NCBI RefSeq assembly: GCF_029222905.1
Contig: NZ_JARHUE010000007.1
Coordinates: 1 to 64,000, forward strand
Direction: 5' to 3'
From: Neptuniibacter sp. CAU 1671
GTDB lineage: Bacteria > Pseudomonadota > Gammaproteobacteria > Pseudomonadales > Balneatricaceae
Length of the DNA stretch: 64,000 bases
The first letter of the stretch is position 1. Each line of letters begins with the position of its first letter. The notes below the pieces were generated by a model, which had not been told where the DNA came from, ran no database searches, and worked only from the letters and a program-made list of their open reading frames with translations. The position numbers and the translations under genes were made by a program. This document shows positions 26,303 through 36,550 of the stretch, piece after piece.

Positions 26303-29300
26303 TCAGCTGCTCTGACTGGTTTTCGCAAGCTCGAACAGCTCTCTCAGCGCGACACTGTACATCGCATAATCCTGCTGATCGGCATTCTTGAGTTCAGCCA
26401 GAATTTTGATCCAGCGCGCCACCAGCCACTCATTTTCGCTGTACCACTTGTCGACCACCTGCTGACTTGAAGTGCCGCGCACCCGGTAATGAATGGCATT
26501 GGCCACCAGCGAGCTATGCTGCCAGTCGAGATCATCCCTGAACGCTTCACGGGCCATCGCCTGCCAGTAGCTGCTGACCGGCAACCGATGCAGTTGCTGT
26601 CCCAGCCAGTGCAGGTCCAACCGTTCACCCAGATCAAAATGCACCTGCGCCACACTTTCAATTGGAACATCGGTGCTGCGCGCCACATCAATAATGCCCA
26701 GGGCGGAAAACAGAATGCGTGAAGCCGCCACAGTCCGGGCCAATTTATCCGGCACGCCCGCCTTGGCATACCGCTGCCGGTTCTGCTCCCAGTGTTTTAA
26801 CGGTGCTCCGCAAAGGGCCTTGTCCAGGTGTTTGATCAGCTTGGTGAGTTTACTGCGGCAGTTTTCCACCTCCACTCCGCAGTCAATGTCTTCACGCCGG
26901 TTTCTGACAAACCAGCGGGTGGTCCGACGCATCAGGTGTTGCAGCTCAAGCATCATACCGGACTGCACATTGGCATCGACCCGGTGGTCCAGTGCTTCGA
27001 TCTGCTCCCATAACTGTTCAATATGAAACGCATCCCGCGCCAGCACAAAGGCCCGTGCGATGGTGGCATCATCTGCCCCGGTAGAGACTCTGAGCCGGTC
27101 AGCAAAGTTTATCCCCATCATATTGATCATATGATTGGCCAACTGGGTTGCGATGATTTCGCTGTGCAGCCGATGCTGACGCAGCGCATCCGGGTAACTC
27201 TCCACCAGTTGCGGGGGAAACGCGGTGTAAAGCTCCTGACTCAGGTAGGGATCCTTAGCAATACCAGATTGGGCCAGCGTCTCTTTCAGTTCAGCCTTGC
27301 TATAAGAGATCAGCACAGACAGTTCCGGCCGGGTCAGACCCCGACCGGAGTTTTTGCGTTCATTAAGCGCATCATCATCCGGCAGAAACTCCAGCGAGCG
27401 GTTCAGTTTGCCCGCGGATTCCATACTCGAAATATACCGATGATATTCCGCCATATTCTCCAGCGAGCGTGATTCAGACAGACTGATTGACTGCACCTGC
27501 CGGTAGTTATTCTCCAGCACCAGCGCGGCCACATCATCGGTCATTTTTTCCAGCAGCAGGTTACGCTGCTTTTCAGTCATATCGCCGTTGGCCACAATCT
27601 GACTGAGCAGGATTTTGATATTGACCTCATGGTCAGAGCAATCCACCCCACCGGCATTATCGATAAAGTCGGTGTTCAGACGTCCGCCTTTCATCGCAAA
27701 TTCAATGCGGGCTTTCTGGCTCATGCCCAGGTTGCCGCCCTCACCGACCACCTTACAGCGCAGATCGGCGCCATTGACACGTAATGCGTCATTGGCCTTG
27801 TCGCCAATCTGCATATCGGTCTCGTCAGTGGCTTTAACATAGGTACCGATCCCTCCGTTCCAGAGCAGATCAACCGGCATCATCAACAGACTGCGAATCA
27901 GCTCTGTCGGGGTCATGCGATCACAGTTAAGCCCGGTCAGGGCTTTGATCTGTGGGGTCAGCATGATCGCTTTACTGCTGCGCGAGAAAATCCCGCCTCC
28001 GTCACTGATCAGAGAGGCATCATAGTCCTGCCAGCTTGAGCGTGGCAGATCAAATAGACGCTTGCGCTCTTTCCAGCTTTTAACCGGATCGGGGGAAGGA
28101 TCGATAAAGATATGCTGATGATTAAACGCCGCCACCAGCTTGATATGTTTGGATAGCAACAAGCCGTTGCCGAATACGTCGCCCGACATATCGCCAATAC
28201 CCAGCACGGTGAAATCATCCTGCTCAGTATTCAGCCCCATTTCACGGAAATGACGCTGCACAGACACCCAGGCCCCTTTGGCGGTGATGCCCATTTTTTT
28301 ATGGTCATAGCCCTGACTGCCACCGGAAGCAAAGGCATCACCCAGCCAGAAACCATATTGCTGAGCGATCTCATTGGCGATATCGGAGAAGGTCGCGGTG
28401 CCTTTGTCTGCCGCCACCACCAGATAGGCATCATCATCGTCATGGCGCACCACATCGGGTGGCGGCAGGACCACGTTATCATTCATGTTATCCGTGATAT
28501 CCAACAGGCCGCAGATAAAGGTCTGATAACAACGGATACCTTCTGCCAGCCACTCATCCCGGCTCATATTCTCTTTCAGCAGTTTGGCAACAAAGCCGCC
28601 TTTTGCCCCTACCGGGACTATCACCGCATTTTTGACCTGCTGTGCTTTTACCAGCCCCAGCACTTCGGTCCGAAAATCTTCAAACCGGTCAGACCAGCGC
28701 AAGCCGCCACGGGCAACCTTGCCACCTCTGAGATGCACCCCCTCAACCCAGGGCGCATAAACAAATATTTCATAGCGCGGTTTAGGCAGTGGAATACCCG
28801 GTATATGTTCGGGCGCAAATTTAAAAGAGAAATAACCGTGCAAACCCTCCTTACCCTGCTGGTAAAAATTGGTTCGCAGGGTGGCTTTGATCAGGGCCAG
28901 ATAATGACGGATCACGCGATCATCATTCAGACTGGCCACGTCCTCTAACTGCACCAGAATCTGTTGTTCTATCTCCTCCCCATCCGCGATGTTGCCCGGC
29001 TCAAATCGGGCATGGAACAACTGCACCAGAAGCGAAGCGAGACCCACATAGCTGTTCAGCGTGTTACTGATGGCTTCGGCACTGATTGGAAAGCGGATCT
29101 GTTTCATGTAGGCCGCATAGGCTCTCAGCATTGCCACGCAACGCCAGGGTATCTGGGCACGTAACACCAGGCGGTTAAAATCATCACTGCTGGCATGACC
29201 CTGCCAGATATGCAGAAACGCCTCTTCGAAGACCTCTTTAAGCTCACTGAAGGCCAATTGCCGGGCACCGTTAAAGCTCAGGGTAAAATCATGAATCCAG

Positions 29301-31123
29301 ACTTTTACCGCGCCGGTTTCAAGCAGGTAGGGATGTTCTTCCAGAACACGCAGGCCAAGGTTCTCAAGCACCGGGATCAGGTCCGACAGCGGCAACGAGT
29401 TTTCCAGACTGAACAATTTCAGATTGAGGTACTCGTCCCTGCGCTCAAGCGCCCGGTAAAAACTCAACTGCAACGGCTGCTCCGGCGTAAGCAGCTGCAT
29501 ATGCTGAATATCAACCACCGCCGTGCGCGGAGTAAAATCACTCTGATAATTGGCAGGGAAGCCCTTACCCAGACGGTTTAGAGCAGAAGTACCGGCTTCC
29601 TCACCCAGAGTTTCCACCAGAGCATCGCGCAGATCATCCTGCCAGGACCGGGCAGCACGTCGGATCATCTGCTCCAGTGCTTTGGTATCACAGCTGAGCG
29701 CCAGTGATTTACCCCTGAGGATAAGCTGAGTTCGCGCCAGTACCGACTCAGAGAAATAGGTATTGAACTCGACCTGCTCTGCATTCAGCTCCCGGCAGAG
29801 AATCTCCTCAATCCGATGTCTGAACTCAGTGCTGTAGACCTCTCGTGGCGAATAGACGAGACAGGAATAAAACTGGCCGAAGGCATCCTTACGAATAAAT
29901 GAACGAATCTGACGGCGTTCATGAATCTGCAGAATACCGCTGACGGTTTCATAGAGTTGCTCAACGCTGACCTGAAACAGATCATCCCGGGGGTGGATCT
30001 CAAGGATCTGCAACAGCTCCTTCCAGTCATGCCCATTGCGATGCAGTCCTGAGCGTTCCATAACCGCATCGACCTTGCGCCTGACCACCGGAATCTGTCT
30101 TGAACTCTGAATATATACATTGGATGTATACAGGCCCAGAAACCGACATTCACCGACCACTGAGCCCTGATCATCGATCTTTTTGATGCTGATATAGTCC
30201 GGGTAGGCCGGGCGGTGCACATGGGATTTACGGTTAGCTTTGGTAAAGGAGAGTATGTCGGGGATCAGTACAAACCCCTTGGCATCACGCTGATTGGCAT
30301 TCAGCAGATTTGAGCGACAGTCTTCATCACAAAACTTCAGCAAACCCAACTGGCTGCCGGTCACCGGTAACAGTGTCTGCTTGTTCCCCTCCTCCTGCAG
30401 CGAGAACTCATCATAGCCAAGAAAGGTAAAGTGATTCTTCAGCCATTGAATAAAATCATGCACCTCACGTAGGTCTGCCCGGTCAAACCCCTCCAGCTTG
30501 CGGGTAAATTCATCGGCCAGCCCATCACATTTCTCAGCCATCGCATTAAAGTCAGTCACTACCAGGCTGACATCTTCCAGTACATTAAGCAGGCTGAGTT
30601 TCAGGTCGTGTAACTGAGCATCATCGGTGTGCCGGTCTATCTCGATCGACACCAGCAGTTCACGGGAAAGACTTTTCGCACGACTGTCCTGATTGAGCAG
30701 TTTCTTCAACTGCCCCGCTTCATCACGCTGCAGGGTCAGAACTGAATTATGGATGGCATGGATTGTCAGGTTGCGCTGATTGAGCTCCATCCGCAGTGAA
30801 TCAACCACAAAGGGGATCTCATCCAATAACACTTCGATGATGGTATGGGTCGACTGCCAGCCATGCTGTTCGTAATCGGGATTAAATACCCGGACTTTGG
30901 CCTGTGCCGGTTTACGCTGCTGCAGGAACTCCCAACACAGGAGTGTAGAACCATAGAGGTCATCCAGATTCCACTCCAGCAGATCTGCCACGGCGGCAGT
31001 AGCATAATAGATTCCTGCAAAATCAATCAGTTGCTGTTGCCGCTCTTCAGGTAACCGGCGTTTTATCTCCGCCGTCAGATCATCGAGTAAGCCTTGTTTA
31101 TCGCGTTGCTGCGAATATGCCAT
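26303..31123 (-). CDS. gdhB: NAD-specific glutamate dehydrogenase (large, about 180 kDa)
   Basis: 1606 residues, the full size of the L_180 class in Pseudomonas and relatives. Oxidatively deaminates glutamate to 2-oxoglutarate, feeding the TCA cycle. The long N-terminal regulatory region (ACT-like segments around 40-400) precedes the catalytic core, where VPVGAKGGFVAKLL carries the active lysine and GVHLRGGKVARGGLRWSDR the substrate loop; the NAD fold includes GIGDMSGDVFGNG. The ATG at 31121-31123 is my choice, because GGGTGG precedes it. An ATG 12 nt upstream lacks a ribosome binding site. It is catabolic, repressed or induced by amino acids in relatives. Confidence 0.95.
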   Translation of the reverse strand: MAYSQQRDKQGLLDDLTAEIKRRLPEERQQQLIDFAGIYYATAAVADLLEWNLDDLYGSTLLCWEFLQQRKPAQAKVRVFNPDYEQHGWQSTHTIIEVLLDEIPFVVDSLRMELNQRNLTIHAIHNSVLTLQRDEAGQLKKLLNQDSRAKSLSRELLVSIEIDRHTDDAQLHDLKLSLLNVLEDVSLVVTDFNAMAEKCDGLADEFTRKLEGFDRADLREVHDFIQWLKNHFTFLGYDEFSLQEEGNKQTLLPVTGSQLGLLKFCDEDCRSNLLNANQRDAKGFVLIPDILSFTKANRKSHVHRPAYPDYISIKKIDDQGSVVGECRFLGLYTSNVYIQSSRQIPVVRRKVDAVMERSGLHRNGHDWKELLQILEIHPRDDLFQVSVEQLYETVSGILQIHERRQIRSFIRKDAFGQFYSCLVYSPREVYSTEFRHRIEEILCRELNAEQVEFNTYFSESVLARTQLILRGKSLALSCDTKALEQMIRRAARSWQDDLRDALVETLGEEAGTSALNRLGKGFPANYQSDFTPRTAVVDIQHMQLLTPEQPLQLSFYRALERRDEYLNLKLFSLENSLPLSDLIPVLENLGLRVLEEHPYLLETGAVKVWIHDFTLSFNGARQLAFSELKEVFEEAFLHIWQGHASSDDFNRLVLRAQIPWRCVAMLRAYAAYMKQIRFPISAEAISNTLNSYVGLASLLVQLFHARFEPGNIADGEEIEQQILVQLEDVASLNDDRVIRHYLALIKATLRTNFYQQGKEGLHGYFSFKFAPEHIPGIPLPKPRYEIFVYAPWVEGVHLRGGKVARGGLRWSDRFEDFRTEVLGLVKAQQVKNAVIVPVGAKGGFVAKLLKENMSRDEWLAEGIRCYQTFICGLLDITDNMNDNVVLPPPDVVRHDDDDAYLVVAADKGTATFSDIANEIAQQYGFWLGDAFASGGSQGYDHKKMGITAKGAWVSVQRHFREMGLNTEQDDFTVLGIGDMSGDVFGNGLLLSKHIKLVAAFNHQHIFIDPSPDPVKSWKERKRLFDLPRSSWQDYDASLISDGGGIFSRSSKAIMLTPQIKALTGLNCDRMTPTELIRSLLMMPVDLLWNGGIGTYVKATDETDMQIGDKANDALRVNGADLRCKVVGEGGNLGMSQKARIEFAMKGGRLNTDFIDNAGGVDCSDHEVNIKILLSQIVANGDMTEKQRNLLLEKMTDDVAALVLENNYRQVQSISLSESRSLENMAEYHRYISSMESAGKLNRSLEFLPDDDALNERKNSGRGLTRPELSVLISYSKAELKETLAQSGIAKDPYLSQELYTAFPPQLVESYPDALRQHRLHSEIIATQLANHMINMMGINFADRLRVSTGADDATIARAFVLARDAFHIEQLWEQIEALDHRVDANVQSGMMLELQHLMRRTTRWFVRNRREDIDCGVEVENCRSKLTKLIKHLDKALCGAPLKHWEQNRQRYAKAGVPDKLARTVAASRILFSALGIIDVARSTDVPIESVAQVHFDLGERLDLHWLGQQLHRLPVSSYWQAMAREAFRDDLDWQHSSLVANAIHYRVRGTSSQQVVDKWYSENEWLVARWIKILAELKNADQQDYAMYSVALRELFELAKTSQSS

Positions 31124-31272
31124 GTCTCCACCCATTTTTTGTTTTTATTCTAAATTAATCAGTAGTATAGATAGTTTTCAGCAGGCTTCTTATAAATCGG
31201 GCCAGAACGCATTGCACCACCACTGTGGCATGCCCATAATGGGTCGAAACCGGTCAGCCATGTTTAGAACAG

Positions 31273-33018
31273 GTGCCTCTCACATTGCTTAACTACCTTT
31301 CCAATCTGTTCAGCCTGATCCTGGCGCTGCTGTTTTCTTGCCAAGCTCTGGCGGCACTGACCGTTGAACTGACAACCGATCAGCTTGAAGCCGGTAAACC
31401 TCTTGAACTCTTCCTTGAAACAGACCTGCTGACGGCCAATGAACCTGACTTCCGTCGACTGTCACCTGATTTTGAATGGTTGGATACGCAAACCGTCACC
31501 GTTTCCCGCTACCGAACCGGTGAGAAAAAAACCTGGTTACGCTGGGTTATCCGACTAAAACCTTTGCGCAGTGGTGCGTTGGTTATTCCTCCGATTCAGG
31601 TGGGAGGCAATACCACTGCGGCCCTGCAGATCCAGATTGCAGAAGCCACCCATGTTAAAAGCCAGAGCACGCCAGAACCCTCAATGCGCATTTCGCTCAG
31701 CGCAGACAAACCTGAGGCTTATGTCGGTGAACAAATCCTTGTTACCCTTGAGTTGTTAATGCCAACCGGTGATTTCATCGTCGAGGAAGTACTCACGCCT
31801 GCTTTAATCGGGGCGACACTGCGTCAGGCTACTGAGCCTGCCATCACAGAGATGGAAAATGGTGTTGAATCCTATCAGCGCCTGACCCGGCAATTTCTGA
31901 TGTTTGCGTCAAAAGCGGGTGAACTGACCCTGCCGGGCTTAACCGTAAAAGGTTCAGATCCAGAGGGGCAACCCCTGGAATATAAGACGAATGACCTGGT
32001 GGTGCTGATCCGGCCACCGGCCTTTACCAGCCAGCGCAATATTTGGTTGCCCGCGCAAAAGCTAAGCCTGACCGATAGCTGGGACCGACCTGCCCAGCTT
32101 GAGGTAAACAGTGTCATTCTGCGTACCCTGACCCTCAATGTTACCGGTGTGCCAGCCACAGCATTGCCAAAATTGATGCCACTGCTGCAACCTGAAAACG
32201 GCCGGGTTGAATTGGTGGATTTGCAGCTAAACGATAGGTTTCAGGACAATCAGCTGATAGGGGAACGTAAAGAGGTTATTCGCATTTATCCTGCAGCACA
32301 GGGTGTTTTAACCCTGGCAGCCATTGACCTGCCCTGGTGGAACATCACGCTGGATCAAACACAAAATGCACTGCTTCCGTCTTATACACTGCAGATCGCT
32401 GGCGTGACTCAGGCTCAGCAGGTCAGAGCGGCCTCGGAGCCCCCTGCGACGGAAAGCACCAGAGCCAAACCCTTAGTGGAGGAAACCTCCCCCTCCTCAT
32501 ACAGATACTGGCTGTTTGGCGGGCTACTGCTTTTGAGTATCAGCAGTGCACTGGTCCTGTTTATCCGCCTCAGAACACCTCGTCCGCCGCTCCCTGATGC
32601 TTCTGCCGATGTAAAAACATTCGATCGGACTGAGACGCTTGAAACCTATGAATTCCCTCAGCCTCAGCCAACCACTGTTTCGGAACGTCCTGATCTGTTC
32701 CCAGACAACGTCCCATCGCTGTCTCACCGTCAGCCGCAAACCCCCGAGGAAAATGCCTTTGAGGCCCTGTTAATCGCCTGCGAGCTAAATGATGCGCAAT
32801 CGGCCCGTTACAGTCTGCTCAACTGGTCGCAACTGTTCTGGCAAACCGAACCACCCCAATCACTTGAAGAGATTGGTCTGCGTGCCAGAAATCAGGCGCT
32901 GAATCTGATGATTATGGAGCTTGAGCAACTGCTTTACAGTGGACAGACACGGCGCTGGAACGGTCAACGGCTCAAAGAAGGCCTGAACCGCTTCCGCCAA
33001 CAGATTACCAAGGGTTAA
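31273..33018 (+). CDS. BatD-like protein (oxygen tolerance family)
   Basis: 581 residues. Signal peptide (LFSLILALLFSCQALA, cut near 28), then repeated beta-sandwich domains (TVELTTDQLEAGKPLELFLE; SLSADKPEAYVGEQILVTLELLM), one transmembrane helix near 416-436 (YWLFGGLLLLSISSALVLFI) and a cytoplasmic helical tail of about 140 residues. This is the BatD layout. BatD proteins usually accompany MoxR/BatA/BatB genes, which are not here, so this is an orphan member. The GTG start at 31273 has only a weak ribosome binding site, so the exact N-terminus is uncertain. Its 3' end overlaps the convergent epimerase gene by 4 nt. Confidence 0.78.
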   Translation: MPLTLLNYLSNLFSLILALLFSCQALAALTVELTTDQLEAGKPLELFLETDLLTANEPDFRRLSPDFEWLDTQTVTVSRYRTGEKKTWLRWVIRLKPLRSGALVIPPIQVGGNTTAALQIQIAEATHVKSQSTPEPSMRISLSADKPEAYVGEQILVTLELLMPTGDFIVEEVLTPALIGATLRQATEPAITEMENGVESYQRLTRQFLMFASKAGELTLPGLTVKGSDPEGQPLEYKTNDLVVLIRPPAFTSQRNIWLPAQKLSLTDSWDRPAQLEVNSVILRTLTLNVTGVPATALPKLMPLLQPENGRVELVDLQLNDRFQDNQLIGERKEVIRIYPAAQGVLTLAAIDLPWWNITLDQTQNALLPSYTLQIAGVTQAQQVRAASEPPATESTRAKPLVEETSPSSYRYWLFGGLLLLSISSALVLFIRLRTPRPPLPDASADVKTFDRTETLETYEFPQPQPTTVSERPDLFPDNVPSLSHRQPQTPEENAFEALLIACELNDAQSARYSLLNWSQLFWQTEPPQSLEEIGLRARNQALNLMIMELEQLLYSGQTRRWNGQRLKEGLNRFRQQITKG

Positions 33019-33905
33019 TCCAGCACCTGCTTAAGGGCTGTTTCCAATGTTGGATGGTGAAATTGAAAACCCGCATCCAGCAGCCTTTGCGGATAAACCC
33101 GCTGGCCTTCCAGCAGTAGTTCTGCCCCCTCTCCCAGCATCAGCTTAATAACAAAGGGAGGCATCCGCAGCAGCGCCGGACGATGTAATACTGACCCGAG
33201 TATCTGTGCAAATTCCGAATTTCGCACTGCATGTGGTGCGGTCAGGTTATAGGCACCCGAAGCATCCGGATGGGTAAGCAGATGATTGATGGCCCGCAGG
33301 TGATCTTCCAGTGCAATCCAGGACATCCACTGCTGACCGCTGCCAATGGGCCCGCCCAGACCAAAACGAAAGGCCGGCAACATTTTGCTTAGCGCGCCGC
33401 CATTACCCATCACCACCCCTGTTCGAATCAGGCAAACCCGCACACCACAGGTCTCAGCCTGCAGTGCTGCTTCCTCCCAGTCAGCACAGAGTTGATGGGT
33501 AAAACCGGGCTGAAAATCACCGGTTTCAGCAAGTGGAGTATCCAGTAGTTGGCTGCCGTAAAATCCGATAGCCGAACCACTGATCAACACGGAGGGAGGG
33601 CTTGCCTGCTGACTGATCCAGTGCACCAGTTCAGCGGTCAGGCCGATACGACTCTCTCTGAGTAACTGTTTGCGCGCAGCACTCCAGCGGCGGTCTGCGA
33701 TCGGTGCTCCGGCAAGATTAATCACTGCCTCAACCGGTTCACTCACATCGTCCAGCGTTCGAATCGCGACAACTCTGTTTTGAAACAACTGCTTGGCGCG
33801 CGCCGGATTACGGGTAAGACAGGTCACCCGGTCTCCTTCCGCCAGTCGCAGTTGAATGAAATGCCGTCCAATAAACCCGGTGCCACCGGTGACTAAAATA
33901 TGCAT
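33015..33905 (-). CDS. TIGR01777-family NAD(P)-dependent epimerase (YfcH-like)
   Basis: 296 residues. The Rossmann start MHILVTGGTGFIGRHFIQLRL, VINLAGAPIADRRW (near 70), the SSGSAIGFYG-type motif (ISGSAIGFYGSQ) and the C-terminal DUF1731 segment (RPALLRMPPFVIKLMLGEGAELLLEGQRVYPQRL) define the family. Extended SDR fold. The substrate is unknown; family members have been called cell-division inhibitor SulA homologs without good evidence. Confidence 0.9.
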   Translation of the reverse strand: MHILVTGGTGFIGRHFIQLRLAEGDRVTCLTRNPARAKQLFQNRVVAIRTLDDVSEPVEAVINLAGAPIADRRWSAARKQLLRESRIGLTAELVHWISQQASPPSVLISGSAIGFYGSQLLDTPLAETGDFQPGFTHQLCADWEEAALQAETCGVRVCLIRTGVVMGNGGALSKMLPAFRFGLGGPIGSGQQWMSWIALEDHLRAINHLLTHPDASGAYNLTAPHAVRNSEFAQILGSVLHRPALLRMPPFVIKLMLGEGAELLLEGQRVYPQRLLDAGFQFHHPTLETALKQVLD

Positions 33906-34052
33906 GTTATAAAGCCCCAGAACTGAAATCCTGCCCCAAAACCTGTTAGTCTCTCTGCGTTATCCCAGATACCACAGCACGAACAGATCAGAGTACCTGT
34001 CTTGTTCGTAACGGGACTGTTTTCAGATTAGTCATTTTTCAGGGAGTCTCCC

Positions 34053-34667
34053 ATGTTTACCGGAATTGTTCAGGGTCTGGCCGAGGTCATCAGCGCAGAA
34101 CATCGGGAAAACTTTATGCAGTTAACACTGGCGCTGCCGCCTGCCAACTGTGATCAGCTGCAACTGGGAGCCAGCATCGCGGTTAATGGTACCTGCCTGA
34201 CCATCACCCACTTCGAAGACAACCAGGTATGTTTTGATCTCATAGCGCAGACCCTCAGCACAACCAACCTTGGTCAGCTCCAAGTCGGCGACAGAGTCAA
34301 CTTTGAACGTGCTGCACGTATCGGTGACGAAATTGGCGGCCACCTTTTATCCGGGCATGTCCATGACCTGGCGGAGGTTACCCGCATCGAACGTTCTCCC
34401 AATAACTGCACCCTGTGGTTAAAGACAGCTGAAAAATGGCGTCGTTATATTTTTGATAAAGGTTTTATTGCCCTGGATGGCTGCAGTCTCACCGTCAAAA
34501 ACTGCACGGATGAGGGTTTTTGCGTGGGTTTGATTCCCGAGACGCTAAGTATTACCCGATTTGGTTTTATTACCGAAGGTGACCTCATCAATCTGGAAAT
34601 CGACAGCCATACCCAGGCGGTTGTAGACAGTGTTGAGCGCTATCTCGAACACCGTTCAAGCAACTAG
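34053..34667 (+). CDS. ribE: Riboflavin synthase, alpha chain
   Basis: 204 residues with two lumazine-binding repeats: MFTGIVQGLAEV..SIAVNGTCLTIT..TTNLGQLQVGDRVNFERA (1-97) and GGHLLSGHVHDLAEV..IALDGCSLTV..IPETLSITRFG (98-200). Dismutates two 6,7-dimethyl-8-ribityllumazine molecules into riboflavin. It is shorter than the 215-220 residue norm and close to E. coli RibC in sequence. Not linked to other rib genes, and no FMN riboswitch is seen upstream. AGGGAG precedes the ATG. Confidence 0.93.
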   Translation: MFTGIVQGLAEVISAEHRENFMQLTLALPPANCDQLQLGASIAVNGTCLTITHFEDNQVCFDLIAQTLSTTNLGQLQVGDRVNFERAARIGDEIGGHLLSGHVHDLAEVTRIERSPNNCTLWLKTAEKWRRYIFDKGFIALDGCSLTVKNCTDEGFCVGLIPETLSITRFGFITEGDLINLEIDSHTQAVVDSVERYLEHRSSN

Positions 34668-34787
34668 AAATAACATCACTAAACCATTAATTTAATTAAA
34701 TTTTTAATTAAAAAAATCGAGTGAAAAACGATCAATTACTGGGTATATTGTGTTGCTGAATAGAGACACACTATCAAGGGATACCCA

Positions 34788-35891
34788 ATGGCAGCCCCTG
34801 CCCTGGAAAAGGAAAATCAGGACCTCAAACAGGCCCTTGCCAACTTACAAGAACGCGCAGAACTCAGTCATGTGGTGCTGAGCAAACTGTTTGATATTGA
34901 ACTCAGCCTGCTTGCGTGCGGATCGCTGGCCGATCTGCTGGATCTGCTGTTGGTTAGATTCAGTGCAAGTTTTAATCTGGGTCAGATCCATCTGGTGCTG
35001 TTTGATCCGGAATACACCGTGCGCCAGCTGCTCAACAGTGCATCAGTGCTGGATAATGGACAACTTGAATTTGTCAGCACCCAGCAACCACTGCGAGAAA
35101 TCCACCCGGAGAACAAAATTCGGTTACAGCATGCGGATGAGCAAAATCTTGAGCTGTTTTTCCCAACCCCTTCCAGTGAGCTGCGCCATGTTGCCCTGCT
35201 GCCGCTGATCCGGCACGACTGCCTGATTGGCAGCTTGCATCTGGGCTGCAGAGACGGGTCATTTTCAAGCCTTGATCCACATCTGCTGGCTCAATACCTG
35301 CGTCACCTTGCCTCGGTGATTTCGATCTGTTTTGAGAACTGCATCAGTCAGGAAAACCTGCAACGACTCAGCAATATCGACATGCTGACTAAGGTTTTGA
35401 ATCGACGGGCATTCGAACAGGAGCTGGTGAAAGAGGTCTCGCGCTGTAGCCGCACTAAACAGCCTTTAGGCTGCCTGTTTATCGATCTGGATCACTTTAA
35501 ACAGATCAATGACACACACGGGCACCAGACCGGGGACAGTGTACTTCGGAAAGTCGGGCTGGCACTGAAGGAACATCTGCGCAGTACCGACATCATCGCC
35601 CGTTACGGCGGTGAAGAGTTTGCGGTATTACTGCCGGGCTGCGATGAATGCTGTGCTGAAAAAATGGCACAAACCTTATGTCAGGTGGTCGCCGAGCTGA
35701 GCTTTACCGCTGATGATACGACTGAGCTGCGGATTACAACTTCGATCGGTGTCGCATCCGAAGCACCACAACCCAGCAGCAAGGCAATCAATTCACTGGC
35801 TCATCGCCTGATTAACGCAGCAGATCGCGCCCTTTATCAGGCCAAACGCAGTGGTCGCAACCGGTATTGCCTGGCCAGTAGACTGGATTGA
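34788..35891 (+). CDS. Diguanylate cyclase with N-terminal GAF/DUF484-like sensor
   Basis: 367 residues. A coiled-coil start (EKENQDLKQALANLQERAEL), then a GAF/DUF484-like domain (about 30-195, SLADLLDLLLVRFSASFNLGQIHLVLFD), then GGDEF (about 200-367). The active site is GGEEF near 274 with FIDLDHFKQINDTHGHQ. The product-inhibition RxxD site (RSTD) lies five residues before it, so a working, feedback-controlled cyclase making c-di-GMP is likely. No membrane span. Its stop abuts the convergent hemerythrin gene. Confidence 0.88.
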   Translation: MAAPALEKENQDLKQALANLQERAELSHVVLSKLFDIELSLLACGSLADLLDLLLVRFSASFNLGQIHLVLFDPEYTVRQLLNSASVLDNGQLEFVSTQQPLREIHPENKIRLQHADEQNLELFFPTPSSELRHVALLPLIRHDCLIGSLHLGCRDGSFSSLDPHLLAQYLRHLASVISICFENCISQENLQRLSNIDMLTKVLNRRAFEQELVKEVSRCSRTKQPLGCLFIDLDHFKQINDTHGHQTGDSVLRKVGLALKEHLRSTDIIARYGGEEFAVLLPGCDECCAEKMAQTLCQVVAELSFTADDTTELRITTSIGVASEAPQPSSKAINSLAHRLINAADRALYQAKRSGRNRYCLASRLD

Positions 35892-36446
35892 TCAGCTGGC
35901 TTTCTGCAGGTCTTCCAGCAAAGCCTGATACAGCGCACTGTATTCAGCCGCCAGTTGCGCGCCAAACAGCGGGTCCTGCCGGTTTGGCAGCTCCTCTGCC
36001 AACAGCGCCCAGTCTTCAGCTTCGGCAATGAGTCTGATCATCGGAAACAGTTGCCCTTCTTCATGGTCAAGGTGGGCTTTCTGCTCTTCCAGAAACAATA
36101 CCAACTGCTCAACCAACTGAGTCATGGGTACCACTGCATCATTCAGCACATCATCCAGTGTCTGACGTAAGATGCGGGTGTGTTGAGTAAGGCCATGGTG
36201 TTCATCAACGCAACACCCCAACTCCTGATCCAGTTTGGCATTACGGCCGGCAAAGAAGGCGTATAACTCATCTTCACGTGGATGGTGATAACCATCGGCA
36301 TATTCCGAGATATAGCGAATCACATCCGCCAGCAGGTTCAGATCCGCCGCTTCACCCTGTTGCAGATTAGCTACCTCATGCTCAAGCAGATTCAGCAGCC
36401 GACTGAGATTAATGTGGTCCTGATGCAGTTCCTGAAGAATAGTCAT
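35892..36446 (-). CDS. Hemerythrin HHE-domain protein
   Basis: 184 residues. An all-helical HHE cation-binding protein with ligand motifs LHQDHINL (near 8-12), DGYHHPREDELY (near 50), DEHHGLTQHTRIL (near 82) and HLDHEEGQLFP (near 127). Two repeats of H..E/HxxxE give a diiron site that binds oxygen or senses oxygen, NO or iron. The next-door gene is a diguanylate cyclase. The two are convergent, so shared function is only a guess. Confidence 0.9.
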   Translation of the reverse strand: MTILQELHQDHINLSRLLNLLEHEVANLQQGEAADLNLLADVIRYISEYADGYHHPREDELYAFFAGRNAKLDQELGCCVDEHHGLTQHTRILRQTLDDVLNDAVVPMTQLVEQLVLFLEEQKAHLDHEEGQLFPMIRLIAEAEDWALLAEELPNRQDPLFGAQLAAEYSALYQALLEDLQKAS

Positions 36447-36550
36447 CGCTTATGCTCCACTAATTTATTAAGAGCACTATACGGCGATGGGACATTAAAC
36501 GAATTGATAAGGATCAAAGGAGGCGGGATTGGCGCTTTTTCAGGCCCGAA

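Noticed and set aside
33906-34052. Possible FMN riboswitch before riboflavin synthase
   Set aside because: The 147-bp leader shows none of the conserved AGGGN/GGTGAA-type elements expected of an RFN element.
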